Shown: positions 32,995-42,598 of the stretch, in pieces
Numbering within the stretch: position 1 is the stretch's first letter
Layout of the letters: each line of letters begins with the position of its first letter
Origin: Capnocytophaga sp. oral taxon 338 str. F0234
GTDB lineage: Bacteria > Bacteroidota > Bacteroidia > Flavobacteriales > Flavobacteriaceae
Assembly (NCBI RefSeq): GCF_000192225.1
Contig: NZ_GL872413.1
Coordinates: 310,905-374,904 of the forward strand
DNA: 64,000 nt
Direction of reading: 5' to 3'
Program-made: the position numbers and the translations under genes
The notes under the pieces: generated by a model
Database searches by the model: none
Told to the model about the DNA's origin: nothing
What the model saw: only the letters and a program-made list of their open reading frames with translations

Positions 32995-35325
32995 TCAAAA
33001 TTGACTTACTGAGAGTATGTTTTTTTCTTTAAGGAAAGTCAGTAATAATTTTCCATTTTCAGAGGTGATATCCGCTTGTGAGATAGAAAAAATGGGAAAA
33101 TAAGGAAGAAGATCTCCTTTGGAATTGAATATATATAGCTTATTATTCTGTGTATCAATAACGGAACAGAGAAACCTGTTTCCTACCCAATGTAGGGTAG
33201 GTCGGTCATATTCGGCAAAAGGAAGTTCTATTTTTTTCTTGTTGAGAAGAAGAATATTACCACTAAGAATAACAGGAATATCCTTAAGACAATCAAAGAA
33301 ATAAGGCATATTTATTCCTAAAGATTCTGAGCGAATTCCTCCATTTCCGTCTATGTAAAATTGTTTATTACTTCGAGTAGTAAAGGTAATAAAATCCTTA
33401 TATAAAGTAATAGGATTATTAGAAAAATCAAACTTTTGGCTTAAGGGAATGCGAGTCGTTCCATTACGATGGAGGATACTTAAGGTTCCTTCCTTTTCAG
33501 GGAAGACAATAAAATCTTTTCCTAAGATTCTTAAATGTTTAGGCGTTTCTCCAAGGCCATTAGGCACATGGGATTTTTCAAATCCTTTTATAGGATTTGC
33601 TTTCTTATCTAACAAATGAATTTGATTCTGAGAACAAACGACAAAGCGATAATCTTTCGTTCTTTCATAATCAAATATTTGCAAAGGAAGAATGGCTTCT
33701 TTATAGGAGATAGGAAAAGGGGCTACTTCCCTACCATTTCTATCAATTACCCAAAGAGAATGTTCGGTATTAAATGCCAATTGTAGGAAACCATTTTGAA
33801 ATAAATCCACTTGAAAAATCTCTCCCACAATGGGGGCATCAAGGCGTCTCTTCCAAAGAATTTTTCCATCATTACCTATCAAATATAGTTGATTATCAAT
33901 ATCCTGTATAACTACTTCACGCTTATTGGTACGATGGTTGGTAACGAATTTGGGTAGGGTGCGGGCTTCTTTGTCCAAGGTAATCTGGAACCTCTCTTCT
34001 ATACCCTCTTCCTGAGGAATTGCTAACTTTCCTTCACCTTCTCCGGTGGTTGTGGTAAAAGTTAATAAGTAAAATTCATCCTGAGGGCTGATTTGTAGTG
34101 ATGCATATCCATATTTCTGAGCTAAGGAAGGAAATTTTTCAACGAAAGAGGAATTCTTTTGGAGGTTTTCTATAGCAATGAAGGAAGTTTGACTACTGCT
34201 TTTCTGTTGCAGATTTTCAAAAGCTTTTCTCTCAGAGAGGGTTTGTTTCATTTGTATAGCATTGATAAGTCCCTCAAGAGTTTCTTTCTTTTGGGAAAAG
34301 ATGAGATTTTCCTCATTTTTGTAGATATACTTTGGTTGTAATTCCTTTCCAAATATAGAAAAAAAGGATTGAATATCAGAAAACTCTTCTATATTATAGA
34401 TAGATTCCCCTTGAAAAGAATCTGTTTTAAGGATGGTAAAGTAGCGTAAGGTCTCTGTAGGGTTTATACTCTGTAGTACAGCTAAGGAATCCCCTTGAAA
34501 GGAAAAAAAGGAAACAGAAGAGATATCCTGTTGAAAATCAAAATAAAATTCTGTAGGGATAAGCCCTTCTTCAAAGGAAAAATAGAAGATTTCCTGAAAG
34601 GTTTGTGGAATTATCCGGTATATATCAGAAGTTTTTTTCTTATTTTTTACAAGAGGCAATTGTGGGAGACTGTCCGCAGGACGGAGAGAAGATCCGCTCA
34701 TACGTAAGGTATTTTTCTCCAAGAAGAGATCCCAAGCTGTCCAAGAAGCCAAATTTTTCACCAAATTTTCAGGAAAAATACCCCCTATGAATTCTTTATT
34801 TTTCTTTTGAGCAAGAAACAAATTAGCGGGGACTTCTTGACTAATTGTTTTGGCAACTTTATGAAAATCAAGATATTTGCTTTCTATGCTTTTAGGAAAA
34901 GAAATATCCTTTAAAGAACTGATTAGTAACTGATTATTTTGAGTTATATAATACCACTTCTTATCTTCAATAGTTAAAGAATCTAATTTTTCAACGGAAA
35001 TGTTTTTCCAAGGACTTAAGCTATCCTTTTGGATAATGGAGGTACTAAGGTATACCCCATCATGGGTATAAGCTACCCATATATTATTATCCTGGGGAAG
35101 AGAATGTAATAAGTTTTGTACATTTTGATTGGGATAATACTTAAAATAATTTTTCCAAAAATCATTATTAATTAATTGGTTGACAAATTGGTCTTTATGA
35201 TGGATTTGGAATAGAAGAGAAGGTTCCTTGCTCAATAGATAATCCACAGGCTCAGGAGTTTTTTCTTTATGGGAACAACCTAAAAGAAAAAGAATAGATA
35301 TAAAAGAGAACCCAAGTAAGCGCAT
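32995..35325 (-). CDS. Large lipoprotein with C-terminal beta-propeller-like region
   Basis: 776 residues. The signal peptide MRLLGFSFISILFLLGC has a clear lipobox. The N-terminal half (about 25-440) resembles the DUF3352-type region of flavobacterial lipoproteins, with many short aromatic-rich strands. The C-terminal half (about 450-770) shows repeated units such as LYLIGNDGKILWKRRL, LWVIDRNGREV and LYIFNSKGDLLPYFP, the pattern of a PQQ/WD-like propeller. It could be a scaffold or ligand-binding protein on the outer-membrane inner leaflet. No enzymatic motif is seen. It is transcribed alone, against its neighbours. Confidence 0.7.
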   Translation of the reverse strand: MRLLGFSFISILFLLGCSHKEKTPEPVDYLLSKEPSLLFQIHHKDQFVNQLINNDFWKNYFKYYPNQNVQNLLHSLPQDNNIWVAYTHDGVYLSTSIIQKDSLSPWKNISVEKLDSLTIEDKKWYYITQNNQLLISSLKDISFPKSIESKYLDFHKVAKTISQEVPANLFLAQKKNKEFIGGIFPENLVKNLASWTAWDLFLEKNTLRMSGSSLRPADSLPQLPLVKNKKKTSDIYRIIPQTFQEIFYFSFEEGLIPTEFYFDFQQDISSVSFFSFQGDSLAVLQSINPTETLRYFTILKTDSFQGESIYNIEEFSDIQSFFSIFGKELQPKYIYKNEENLIFSQKKETLEGLINAIQMKQTLSERKAFENLQQKSSSQTSFIAIENLQKNSSFVEKFPSLAQKYGYASLQISPQDEFYLLTFTTTTGEGEGKLAIPQEEGIEERFQITLDKEARTLPKFVTNHRTNKREVVIQDIDNQLYLIGNDGKILWKRRLDAPIVGEIFQVDLFQNGFLQLAFNTEHSLWVIDRNGREVAPFPISYKEAILPLQIFDYERTKDYRFVVCSQNQIHLLDKKANPIKGFEKSHVPNGLGETPKHLRILGKDFIVFPEKEGTLSILHRNGTTRIPLSQKFDFSNNPITLYKDFITFTTRSNKQFYIDGNGGIRSESLGINMPYFFDCLKDIPVILSGNILLLNKKKIELPFAEYDRPTLHWVGNRFLCSVIDTQNNKLYIFNSKGDLLPYFPIFSISQADITSENGKLLLTFLKEKNILSVSQF

Positions 35326-35887
35326 GGTTAATAAATGGTTATAGAGTTAATGCCTCTGGTTATAAGAAAAATAGATAATTATACAAAAATAGTATATATT
35401 TCCATAGGTTGTTTGTCTTTATAGACAAAAATAAATTCAAATCTATAATTAATTAAAATACAAAGAAGATACTATGCTCATAATAAAGAGTAGGAATAGT
35501 TCTTATTTCATTTAATTATATCTATTTCCTCTGTAGCTTCTGGGCACAAAGGTACAATATACAAACAAAAACACCAAAAGAATAAAACAAAACTTTCACT
35601 CTCTCCTATGAACTTATCTTAGGATAAGGCATTCTCTTTTCAATATTTAATATTCTTCAAAATAATAGAGTTTTTTACTATTATAATTTATAGCATACGT
35701 AATTTTTAAGAATATGTTAAAAATCAATTCTTATATTGTTTAAAAAGATAATAGTTAGGATATTATAGTATTTTACCCACCCTGTAACTTTACAAAAATA
35801 TTAACGTTTTGGTTCGCAAATGATAGAACTAAATAACTATCTTTGCCCCAGAAAAGTATTTATTTTTATACTAACTAACACTTAACC
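35326..35887. other. Gene-free divergent spacer
   Basis: 562 bp between the divergent large lipoprotein and MarR/GbsR-like genes. It holds the regulator promoter at its right end; otherwise no gene, hairpin or repeat was recognised. Confidence 0.5.
35838..35845 (+). promoter_or_regulatory. -7 promoter element for the MarR/GbsR-MFS operon
   Basis: TATCTTTG, 43 bp before the regulator start; it matches TAnnTTTG. Confidence 0.5.
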
Positions 35888-36364
35888 ATGCAGACAGAGA
35901 AACTTGCTCTTATAGAGATGATGACAGAACTCTTTAGAAGAATACACCATCTTTCCCCTATGGCAGCTAAGATACTTTCAATACTGGCGATAGAGGGATG
36001 TTCTGAGGGGCTTACTTTCGAATCTCTTATAGAAAGGCTCCATGCTAGTAAAAGTAGTCTTTCTACAAATATCAAAACGCTGCTGGATAAGGGGTTGATT
36101 CATTATGAGGTAAAGGAAGGCAAACGAAGGAAATATTTCAAATCCTTTCCTTTTGATAAGCGCTTTGGGAAGTTCTTAGAACTGATTCGCTATGAGAAGA
36201 ATTTTACACTTAAGTTTATAGAATATACACAGAAACAACCCTTACAAGAGGATACATTTACTAAGAAAAAACTTAAGAAAACAGAAATACTTTTGGAATT
36301 TCTTACTACTATAGAGGGTATAACAGAAGAATTTTTACAGAAAATACAAGAAGAGAATAAGTGA
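35888..36364 (+). CDS. GbsR/MarR-family transcriptional regulator
   Basis: 158 residues with a winged-helix domain: SPMAAKILSILAIEG (helix 2), TFESLIERLHASKSSLSTNI (recognition helix) and GLIHYEVKEGKRRKYFKSFP (wing). The C-terminal third is helical and Lys/Glu-rich, suited to dimerisation. It overlaps the MFS transporter gene by 4 bp and is therefore most likely its local regulator, possibly repressing its own promoter at 35838 until a drug or metabolite binds. Confidence 0.87.
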   Translation: MQTEKLALIEMMTELFRRIHHLSPMAAKILSILAIEGCSEGLTFESLIERLHASKSSLSTNIKTLLDKGLIHYEVKEGKRRKYFKSFPFDKRFGKFLELIRYEKNFTLKFIEYTQKQPLQEDTFTKKKLKKTEILLEFLTTIEGITEEFLQKIQEENK

Positions 36365-37614
36365 AAAACTATAATACAGATATCTTTTTTATACTTATTT
36401 TGGGATTGCTTTCCATGCTCACTCCATTGGCAATAGATATGTATTTGCCATCATTTGGGAGTATAGCACAGGATTTGCATGTTTCCGAGGAGAGGATACA
36501 AACTACATTGGCTCTTTTTACCTTAGGCTTTGCCTTTGGGCAACTTCTTTGGGGTCCCCTTTCTGATAGTTATGGTCGTAAATCAACCATTTTAACAGGA
36601 GTACTCATTGCGGCAGTCATTTCTCTTATGCTTACACAAGTAGATGAGATCATACATTTCTATGTTTTACGTCTTTTACAAGGTTTCTTTGGTTCCGCTC
36701 CTGCAGTAGTGGTAGGAGCCTTACTTAGGGATATATTCAATAAGGCTGCTTTTTCTAAGATGATGTCCATGGTGATGATCGTAACGATGATAGCTCCCTT
36801 ACTAGCACCTATATTGGGTGGGTATTTGGCTGATTGGTTCCATTGGCATTCTATCTTCTACCTTTTATCGGGATTAGGATTGTTATGTGCTCTATTGGTA
36901 TGGCTTCGTATTGATGAAACACTTCCCAATGAGAGACGTATCTCTTTGGATTTAATAGGGGTATTACGTAATTATCGTTCTGTGGCAACTAACAGAAAGG
37001 TGATAGGATATATATTCACGAATGCTTTTTCCTATTCAGGAATGTTTTGTTTCCTTACCTCAGGTTCACTTGTCTATACTGGAGTGTATGGAGTAGCTCC
37101 TAAGAATTTTGGGTATTTTTTTATTCTGAATGTGGGTGTGATGATGCTTGCTACTTTTTTAGGTGGACGGTTTGTGACCAAAGTAGGAACAGAACGCATT
37201 CTCCGTATAGGGTTGTTTATACAGTTTATGGCAGGAATATGGCTGGCTATCTGTGGTGTCTTTCACTTAGGTCTGTGGGAAGTGGCTATAGGGGTAGCTC
37301 TCTATGTAGGAATGGTGTCCATTGTATCAAGTAATGCCAATGCTGCTGTTTTGGAAATATTCCCTCGTACGGCAGGGACTGCCAATTCATTAATAGGAAT
37401 GTTTCGCTTTGCTATAGGAGCAATCATTGGAGCAATATTAGCTTTATTTTCTGTGAAGACAGAACGTCCTATGTTATTTGCTATTACATTGAATATATTA
37501 GTAGCTATTACTTTTTATATAGCTTTTGTATGGAGAGAGCTCCACAAAGAACGTTTTAAAGGGGCTCTTAAAAAGGAAATAGATATTCCTATTATGGGAA
37601 CACAGCTTAAATAG
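36361..37614 (+). CDS. MFS drug efflux transporter, Bcr/CflA type
   Basis: 417 residues from a GTG start overlapping the regulator stop. It has about 12 transmembrane helices. The family signatures are LAIDMYLPSFGSIAQDL at the N-terminus (Bcr/CflA) and the loop 2-3 motif GPLSDSYGRKSTIL; LLQGFFGSAPAVVVGALLRD corresponds to the antiporter motif in helix 5. It exports drugs such as bicyclomycin or chloramphenicol, or sulfonamides, in relatives; the actual substrate is unknown. It forms an operon with the regulator. Confidence 0.9.
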   Translation: MKNYNTDIFFILILGLLSMLTPLAIDMYLPSFGSIAQDLHVSEERIQTTLALFTLGFAFGQLLWGPLSDSYGRKSTILTGVLIAAVISLMLTQVDEIIHFYVLRLLQGFFGSAPAVVVGALLRDIFNKAAFSKMMSMVMIVTMIAPLLAPILGGYLADWFHWHSIFYLLSGLGLLCALLVWLRIDETLPNERRISLDLIGVLRNYRSVATNRKVIGYIFTNAFSYSGMFCFLTSGSLVYTGVYGVAPKNFGYFFILNVGVMMLATFLGGRFVTKVGTERILRIGLFIQFMAGIWLAICGVFHLGLWEVAIGVALYVGMVSIVSSNANAAVLEIFPRTAGTANSLIGMFRFAIGAIIGAILALFSVKTERPMLFAITLNILVAITFYIAFVWRELHKERFKGALKKEIDIPIMGTQLK

Positions 37615-37845
37615 AAGTAAAAAAAAAAGAATTTAAAGAATTTTTATTGGTAACATAAAGCCTTATGCTTTTATCTTGTAAAATACCTCAAAGAGGATCC
37701 TTGAAGAGAGTTCAGGAATACTTTTCTAAGTTCAAGGAGGTATTAAATGTAGAGAAGGACAGAAAAATAATAATTATATGGTCAGGGACTAATCCCATGA
37801 AATAAGAAACTAAAAACGAACTATATTAAATAATAATATTTTTTT

Positions 37846-38958
37846 ATGAATAAATTTTTATTTTTGGCAAGTATTGCTACCCTTATGATAGGGTGTAAAA
37901 AAGGAAACCAGCAAGCAGGGGTTCAGATGGGTATGGAAAAGGAGAAAACATTACCTGTGATCACTGTAACAGAACAGAGTACTACCTCCAATCTTTCCTT
38001 TCCGGTGAATATAGAAGGGGTAGTTAATAGTCCTGTACAAGCAAAAATCTCTGGTTATATTACAAAGGTATTGGTAGATGAAGGGCAGGCAGTTCGTCAA
38101 GGACAACCTATGTTTCAGCTTGAAACACAAACTCTTAACCAATCTGCAGCTTCTGCTAAAGCACAGATAGAAGTAGCCCAAGTAGAGGTGAATAAGCTCA
38201 TTCCTCTGGTAGAAAAGAATATTGTGAGCAAAGTACAACTTGAAACAGCTCAAGCCAACTTACAACGCGCTAAGGCTGCATATAATGAGATCGCAAGCAA
38301 TATAGGCTTTGCAGTAGTAAAGGCTCCTGTAAGTGGGGTAGTAGGGGCTATTTCCTACCGTGAAGGAGCTTTGGTAACCGCTAATAATACAGTGCTTACT
38401 ACTGTTTCCGATGTAAAGGATGTATATGCTTATTTCTCTATGAATGAAAAAGACTATTTAGCTTATTTGGCACAAACCCAAGGGGCTACTGTAAAGGAGA
38501 AAATAGCTAACTTTCCAGAAGTGTCTCTGATATTGGCTAACGGACAGACCTATAACCAAAAAGGGAAGATACAAACAGTTACCGGTCAAATAGATCATAC
38601 CACTGGAGCCATTCAATTTCGTGCGACTTTCCCTAATCCTGATCGCTTGCTCACCAATGGGAATAGTGGAACTATTCTGATTCCGCAAACCTTCGATAAA
38701 TCCTTAGTGATTCCAGAAGTAGCTACTTTTGAGCAACAAGGAAAAGTATTTGCTTATAAAGTAGAAAACGGGACTATCAAGCAAACTGTGATTACTTTAA
38801 GAAGTCGTGCTAATAATTTGGTCGTAGTGAATAGTGGTCTTAAAGCAGGTGATGTAATCATCGTACAAGGGCTTAATGGGGTACGCACTGGCGACAAGGT
38901 AACTCCTCAACCCGTTTCTATGGATAGTATTGTCAAAGCTATTCAACCGATATTCTAA
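37846..38958 (+). CDS. RND efflux periplasmic adaptor (AcrA/MexA type), lipoprotein
   Basis: 370 residues with a lipobox (M-I-G-C) at residue 17. The family order is present: barrel/lipoyl half-motif PVQAKISGYITKVLVDEGQ, an alpha-hairpin (about 95-150, QSAASAKAQIEVAQVEVNKL), the second lipoyl half KAPVSGVVGAI, and the membrane-proximal domain. It should join an inner-membrane RND pump to an outer-membrane channel. Normally the permease and channel genes follow at once; here they are 13 kb and 4 kb away, at 52.0 and 43.2 kb, with other genes between. Confidence 0.92.
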   Translation: MNKFLFLASIATLMIGCKKGNQQAGVQMGMEKEKTLPVITVTEQSTTSNLSFPVNIEGVVNSPVQAKISGYITKVLVDEGQAVRQGQPMFQLETQTLNQSAASAKAQIEVAQVEVNKLIPLVEKNIVSKVQLETAQANLQRAKAAYNEIASNIGFAVVKAPVSGVVGAISYREGALVTANNTVLTTVSDVKDVYAYFSMNEKDYLAYLAQTQGATVKEKIANFPEVSLILANGQTYNQKGKIQTVTGQIDHTTGAIQFRATFPNPDRLLTNGNSGTILIPQTFDKSLVIPEVATFEQQGKVFAYKVENGTIKQTVITLRSRANNLVVVNSGLKAGDVIIVQGLNGVRTGDKVTPQPVSMDSIVKAIQPIF

Positions 38959-39025
38959 AAAATCTGTCTCTCAAGGAACCCTTTTCCAAGAAGAGGGTAG
39001 GGGGAAATGATAAAATCAAAGGATT

Positions 39026-40003
39026 ATGGATTCTTACAGAACTATTTTTGAGAACAATCGACAGTGGGTGGAGAAGAAGATTCTTTTACTTTTTACATTG
39101 TTTTCTCTGTCTCTCACGGCACAAGTTAAGGAAAACCAAGGCGGAGGTATAAGGGATTTAGGAAAAATTTCTCATAAAGGACAACCCCTTTGTATTGTTG
39201 ATGGAAAGAAATACACCAAGCTCAGAGATAAGTTCAAGAAGCTCCAACCAGAAGATATAGCTCACATAATGGTATTTTATCCAGAAAGGGCAAAAGGTCT
39301 TTTTGGGAGTAGAGCAAAAAATGGGGTGCTATATATCATCACTAAGGAAACTTTTCAGAAAGCAGAAGCACTTGCCAATAATCCACCCAATAGACAATTC
39401 AACCGAAAGGAGCGGCATTATGCAGAGATTTGGGAAATCTATCAAATGCAACAGCCTATAGTGGTTTCAGGGAAAGTTACTGATAAAGAGGGAAATCCCC
39501 TTGCTAATATTAGGGTATATAACAAAGATAGGAATACTGAGACTTATACAGACAGTTTAGGGAATTACACGATCAAAGCTGAACGCTGGGATATGCTGAT
39601 GGTTCATTGTTGTACTTCTTGCAAACTGATTACTGATGAAGAGAAAACTCAAGAAATTAATTTTGTGGGATCATTTGAAGGTACTTATAAAGAAGCAGAG
39701 AAAGCGTATATAGAAGAGATGATAAAGCGGATTCCTCCGAGTGCAATAGTGCAAATTTCAGAGGATCATTGTGCCACACCTCTCTTTGTGTTGGATGGTA
39801 TGGTTATGGACAAGAAGGAGTTCCGAGAGAAAACAAGTAGGTTAAAGATTTCAAAAGAGATTCATTACCTTACTCCAGCAGCAGCTACAGCTATTTGTGG
39901 TTCTGGAGCTATAGATGGGGTATTGGTAGTGGTGACTGAAAAAGCTAAGAGGAAATACGAAAAAAGACAAGCCCGTAAAGATCAGAAAAACAATAAGCTA
40001 TGA
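39026..40003 (+). CDS. Secreted protein with plug-like, carboxypeptidase-regulatory-like and second plug-like domains (copy A)
   Basis: 325 residues as drawn; a GTG at 39068 would give a neater signal peptide (VEKKILLLFTLFSLSLTAQ) and may be the real start. Residues 54-107 resemble the end of a SusC-type TonB receptor plug (V-D-G ... PEDIAHIMVFYPERAKGLFG, S-R-A-K-N-G-V-L-Y-I-I-T). Residues 147-190 are a CarboxypepD_reg-like domain (VSGKVTDKEGNPLANIRVY). Residues 252-306 form a second plug-like unit (VLDGMVMD ... AICGSGAIDGVLVVVTE). A C-C-x-S-C cluster sits between them. No beta-barrel follows, so it is not a receptor. It overlaps copy B by 4 bp. Confidence 0.75.
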   Translation: MDSYRTIFENNRQWVEKKILLLFTLFSLSLTAQVKENQGGGIRDLGKISHKGQPLCIVDGKKYTKLRDKFKKLQPEDIAHIMVFYPERAKGLFGSRAKNGVLYIITKETFQKAEALANNPPNRQFNRKERHYAEIWEIYQMQQPIVVSGKVTDKEGNPLANIRVYNKDRNTETYTDSLGNYTIKAERWDMLMVHCCTSCKLITDEEKTQEINFVGSFEGTYKEAEKAYIEEMIKRIPPSAIVQISEDHCATPLFVLDGMVMDKKEFREKTSRLKISKEIHYLTPAAATAICGSGAIDGVLVVVTEKAKRKYEKRQARKDQKNNKL

Positions 40004-40180
40004 ACAGACTTACTATATTTCTATTCTTTTTTACGCTTTCCACTATGGCACAACAGGTGCAAGATACGCTGGGAAAGGTAAAAACATCTGAAGAGGTGGC
40101 TAATACAAAGATTATTATTGGGCGCCCGAAAAATGCTCTAAAACATTATCCATTGTTTATTGTTGATGGAAAAAAATATA
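40000..40180 (+). repeat. Leader-coding repeat shared by the plug-like gene cluster
   Basis: Near-identical DNA begins four genes: 40000 (about 180 bp), 41450 (about 180 bp), 40512 (about 95 bp) and 42599 (about 55 bp). The shared core encodes the signal peptide. A second repeat pair covers 40344-40506 and 42438-42593. These are substrates for homologous recombination. Confidence 0.75.
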
Positions 40181-40506
40181 AAACAAAAAAACCTGAAGAA
40201 GATATAAAGATAGCTAATGAGGATATAGAAAATGTGGTTGTTTTCCTTCCTCCAGAGGCTAAAAAACGCTTTGATAGGCGTGCCAAATATGGAGTGGTCT
40301 ATATGATTTCTAAGGAAGGATTCCAAAAAGCGAAGGAGATTGCCAGTGAGATAGGCAAACGAAGATTGAACAAGAAAGAGCGCCAATATAGAGAAATCTG
40401 GGAAGTGTACCAATTTAACTTAGCTGAACTATCTAAATTGTCTGACCCTTCCAATCAGTTTGACCCAACCGAAGAACGTAACTCGTCAGAGAAGACTAAA
40501 AACTAA
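40000..40506 (+). CDS. Secreted single plug-like domain protein (copy B)
   Basis: 168 residues with the signal peptide TIFLFFFTLSTMAQ. It contains one plug-like unit: LFIVDGKKYK, then ANEDIENVVVFLPPEAKKRF and RAKYGVVYMISKE. After that comes the R-L-N-K-K-E-R-Q-Y-R-E-I-W-E-V-Y helix also found in copy A, and an Asp/Asn/Glu-rich tail. It lacks the regulatory-like and second plug units. The first 180 bp are nearly identical to the 5' part of the broken copy at 41450. It overlaps copy A by 4 bp (ATGA) and lies 5 bp before copy C. Confidence 0.72.
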   Translation: MNRLTIFLFFFTLSTMAQQVQDTLGKVKTSEEVANTKIIIGRPKNALKHYPLFIVDGKKYKTKKPEEDIKIANEDIENVVVFLPPEAKKRFDRRAKYGVVYMISKEGFQKAKEIASEIGKRRLNKKERQYREIWEVYQFNLAELSKLSDPSNQFDPTEERNSSEKTKN

Positions 40507-40511
40507 CAACT

Positions 40512-41453
40512 ATGCCCCGACTTGCTATATTTTTATTCTTTTTTACGCTTTCCACTATAGCGCAGCAAGTGCAAGATACGCTGGAAAAGGTAAAAACACC
40601 CGAAGAGGATCCTAATATAAATCATGATATAAGGTGTGTGATAGGTTTAAGCCCGCAGCCAGTGTTCTTTTTGGATGGAGAAATATTTGATAATACAAAG
40701 AAAGTAGATGAAGGGAAATCGTTTAAGGCGGAAGATGTAGCTGTGTATCATTTTAGACCGAAAATGTCAGTAAATTTCTTTGGAAAACAAGCAGTAGGTG
40801 GGGCGATATATATAGTAACAAAGGAAGCAGAGAAAAAAATAAAGGAAATACAGCATAAGAAGTTAGGAAAACTGACCCAAGAAGAATACAAATACTACCA
40901 AATAGCACAGATATTGAGAAAAAAGGAATTGCCTATAACAGTAACGGGTAGGGTTACTGATGACGAAGGTAATCCTATCGCTGGCTGTAGAATAGAAAAC
41001 AGAGAAAGAGACGCTGAGGTATATACCGATAGCTTGGGAGAATATGAGATAAAAGCTTGCCGTTGGGATGCTATACTAAGTGAATGTGTAGGGCAGTGCC
41101 GTGTTGTTGTAACCGATAACACAGAACAAACGATGGATTTTGTACGTCCTCCTCTTAAAAAACCTTCTATCAACTATACAACTGTGGGTCTGGTGACGGT
41201 AGGAGGTTCGCCTTGTGATAAGCTTTTTGCCCTTAATGGTAAGCCGATGAAGGATAAAAAGCAATTTCTCAGAAGGATAAAAAACAGTAAGGAGATAGAA
41301 GCCCGTGAGATAGAACAGCAAGAGGCTATAGCGCTTTATGGAACTCAAGGTCGTTTTGGTATTGTAACGGTCAGAGATGAAAAAGGGCGAAAACAAGATA
41401 AAATTTATACAAGAAAATTCAAAAGAAAAATGCGAAAAACACAACAATTATGA
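40512..41453 (+). CDS. Secreted plug-like/regulatory-like/plug-like protein (copy C)
   Basis: 313 residues, same plan as copy A. The signal peptide (IFLFFFTLSTIAQ) matches copy B almost exactly. First plug-like unit: FFLDGEIFD ... FKAEDVAVYHFRPKMSVNFF ... GGAIYIVTKE. Regulatory-like unit: ITVTGRVTDDEGNPIAGCRIE. A C-V-G-Q-C pair follows, then a second plug-like unit with FALNGKPMKD ... AIALYGTQGRFGIVTV. It ends Lys/Arg-rich. It overlaps the next copy by 4 bp, showing that the cluster was built by tandem duplication with coupled translation. Confidence 0.74.
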   Translation: MPRLAIFLFFFTLSTIAQQVQDTLEKVKTPEEDPNINHDIRCVIGLSPQPVFFLDGEIFDNTKKVDEGKSFKAEDVAVYHFRPKMSVNFFGKQAVGGAIYIVTKEAEKKIKEIQHKKLGKLTQEEYKYYQIAQILRKKELPITVTGRVTDDEGNPIAGCRIENRERDAEVYTDSLGEYEIKACRWDAILSECVGQCRVVVTDNTEQTMDFVRPPLKKPSINYTTVGLVTVGGSPCDKLFALNGKPMKDKKQFLRRIKNSKEIEAREIEQQEAIALYGTQGRFGIVTVRDEKGRKQDKIYTRKFKRKMRKTQQL

Positions 41454-41672
41454 CCCGATTTACTATATTTCTATTCTTTTTTACGCTTTCCACTATGGCG
41501 CAACAAGTACAAGATACACTGGGAAAGGTAAAAACATCTGAAGAGGTGGCTAATACAAAGATTATTATTGGGCGCCCGAAAAATGCTCTAAAACATTATC
41601 CATTGTTTATTGTTGATGGAAAAAGATATAAAAATAGATACTGAGGATATAGAACGTATGGTTGTTTCTTTT
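41450..41672 (+). pseudogene. Broken plug-like protein gene, 5' part (copy D)
   Basis: The first 180 bp nearly repeat copy B (signal peptide, V-K-T-S-E-E-V-A-N-T-K, L-F-I-V-D-G). A deletion of about 25 bp relative to copy B then shifts the frame, and a stop follows at 41639-41641. Homology fades near 41672, and its 3' part resumes about 670 bp further on after a methyltransferase gene. Confidence 0.75.
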
Positions 41673-41715
41673 TTCGAATTAGCATAAACTTATAACCTTA
41701 TAAACCCAAAGTAAC

Positions 41716-42282
41716 ATGTTAGATTTTTCATTCTTTACAACCTTTCAATTCGGCTGGCTTAACGCTTGGATACCCGCGTTTGGTATAGTGCTGATACAGT
41801 TTGTTTATATGGTCTTATTCCGCGAAGTGGGCAGGCGTGCGGTAGACACGTCGTGGTATACGTCCAAAGACAGGTTTTGGTCCAGGGTAAGTATGTTTCT
41901 TCAAATTGTGTTGCTTGTGCTTTCGGTCTTTGTCCCGTTTAAGTTGGGCACGCTATGGTTTGTTGTCGGTGCCACGATATTCGCCCTGTCATTAGCCGCC
42001 TTTATCTGGGCATTTCACAGCTATGGCATTGACCCAGCCGGAAAAACCATTAAGAGCGGCATCTATTGTTGGTCACGCAACCCCATGTACCTATTCTTTT
42101 TTACGGCAATGCTTGGAACATGCATTGCCTGCGCCTCGCTTTGGCTGCTCATCGTTACTGTTCCCTTCGGGATTGCGATGCACTTCACCATATTGGGCGA
42201 AGAGCGTTATTGCGAACAAACATACGGGAAAGAATATCTAGAATATAAAGCCAAAACGCCCCGATATCTGCTTTGGGAATGA
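41716..42282 (+). CDS. Isoprenylcysteine carboxyl methyltransferase (ICMT/PEMT)-family membrane protein
   Basis: 188 residues. About four or five transmembrane helices are seen (19-35, 60-75, 80-100, 120-150). The catalytic C-terminal region is clear: GIYCWSRNPMYLFFF, then EERYCEQTYGKEYLEYKAKT, which bind SAM and the lipid substrate in this superfamily. Bacterial members methylate small lipophilic or phospholipid-like molecules; the substrate is unknown. Its codons are visibly richer in G and C (for example GGC, GCC, ACG) than the surrounding genes, and it interrupts the copy D pseudogene. It is therefore probably a recent arrival. Confidence 0.85.
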   Translation: MLDFSFFTTFQFGWLNAWIPAFGIVLIQFVYMVLFREVGRRAVDTSWYTSKDRFWSRVSMFLQIVLLVLSVFVPFKLGTLWFVVGATIFALSLAAFIWAFHSYGIDPAGKTIKSGIYCWSRNPMYLFFFTAMLGTCIACASLWLLIVTVPFGIAMHFTILGEERYCEQTYGKEYLEYKAKTPRYLLWE

Positions 42283-42349
42283 GAAAGATTAACCAAAACT
42301 CATAAGTCATTAAGGATTGACAACAAATCTGTTACATTATAGATGCACT

Positions 42350-42593
42350 ACCACTTATTGGTAGGCATACTAAATATGGAGCCGTCTATATTATCTCTGA
42401 GGAAGAGTCCTAAAAAACAGCAGAAATGGCTAATGAAAAAGGCAAACGAAGATTGAACAAGAAAGAACGACGATATAGAGAAATCTGGGAAGTGTACCAA
42501 TTTTACTTAGCTGAACTATCTAAATTGTCTGACCCTTCCAATCAGTTTGATCCAACTGAAGAACACAACTCGTCAGAGAGGACTAAAAACTAA
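42350..42593 (+). pseudogene. Broken plug-like protein gene, 3' part (copy D)
   Basis: The translated remnant reads A-V-Y-I-I-S-E-E-E-S, a stop, and then K-G-K-R-R-L-N-K-K-E-R-R-Y-R-E-I-W-E-V-Y and the same Asp/Asn-rich end as copy B, closing at TAA 42591-42593. Its DNA is about 90% like 40344-40506 of copy B by eye. It is the missing half of the 41450 fragment. Confidence 0.75.
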
Positions 42594-42598
42594 CAACT

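Noticed and set aside
37665-37805. A 46-codon open frame between the MFS and RND adaptor genes
   Set aside because: No ribosome site, no signal peptide and no recognisable motif; the 230-bp gap is otherwise without features.
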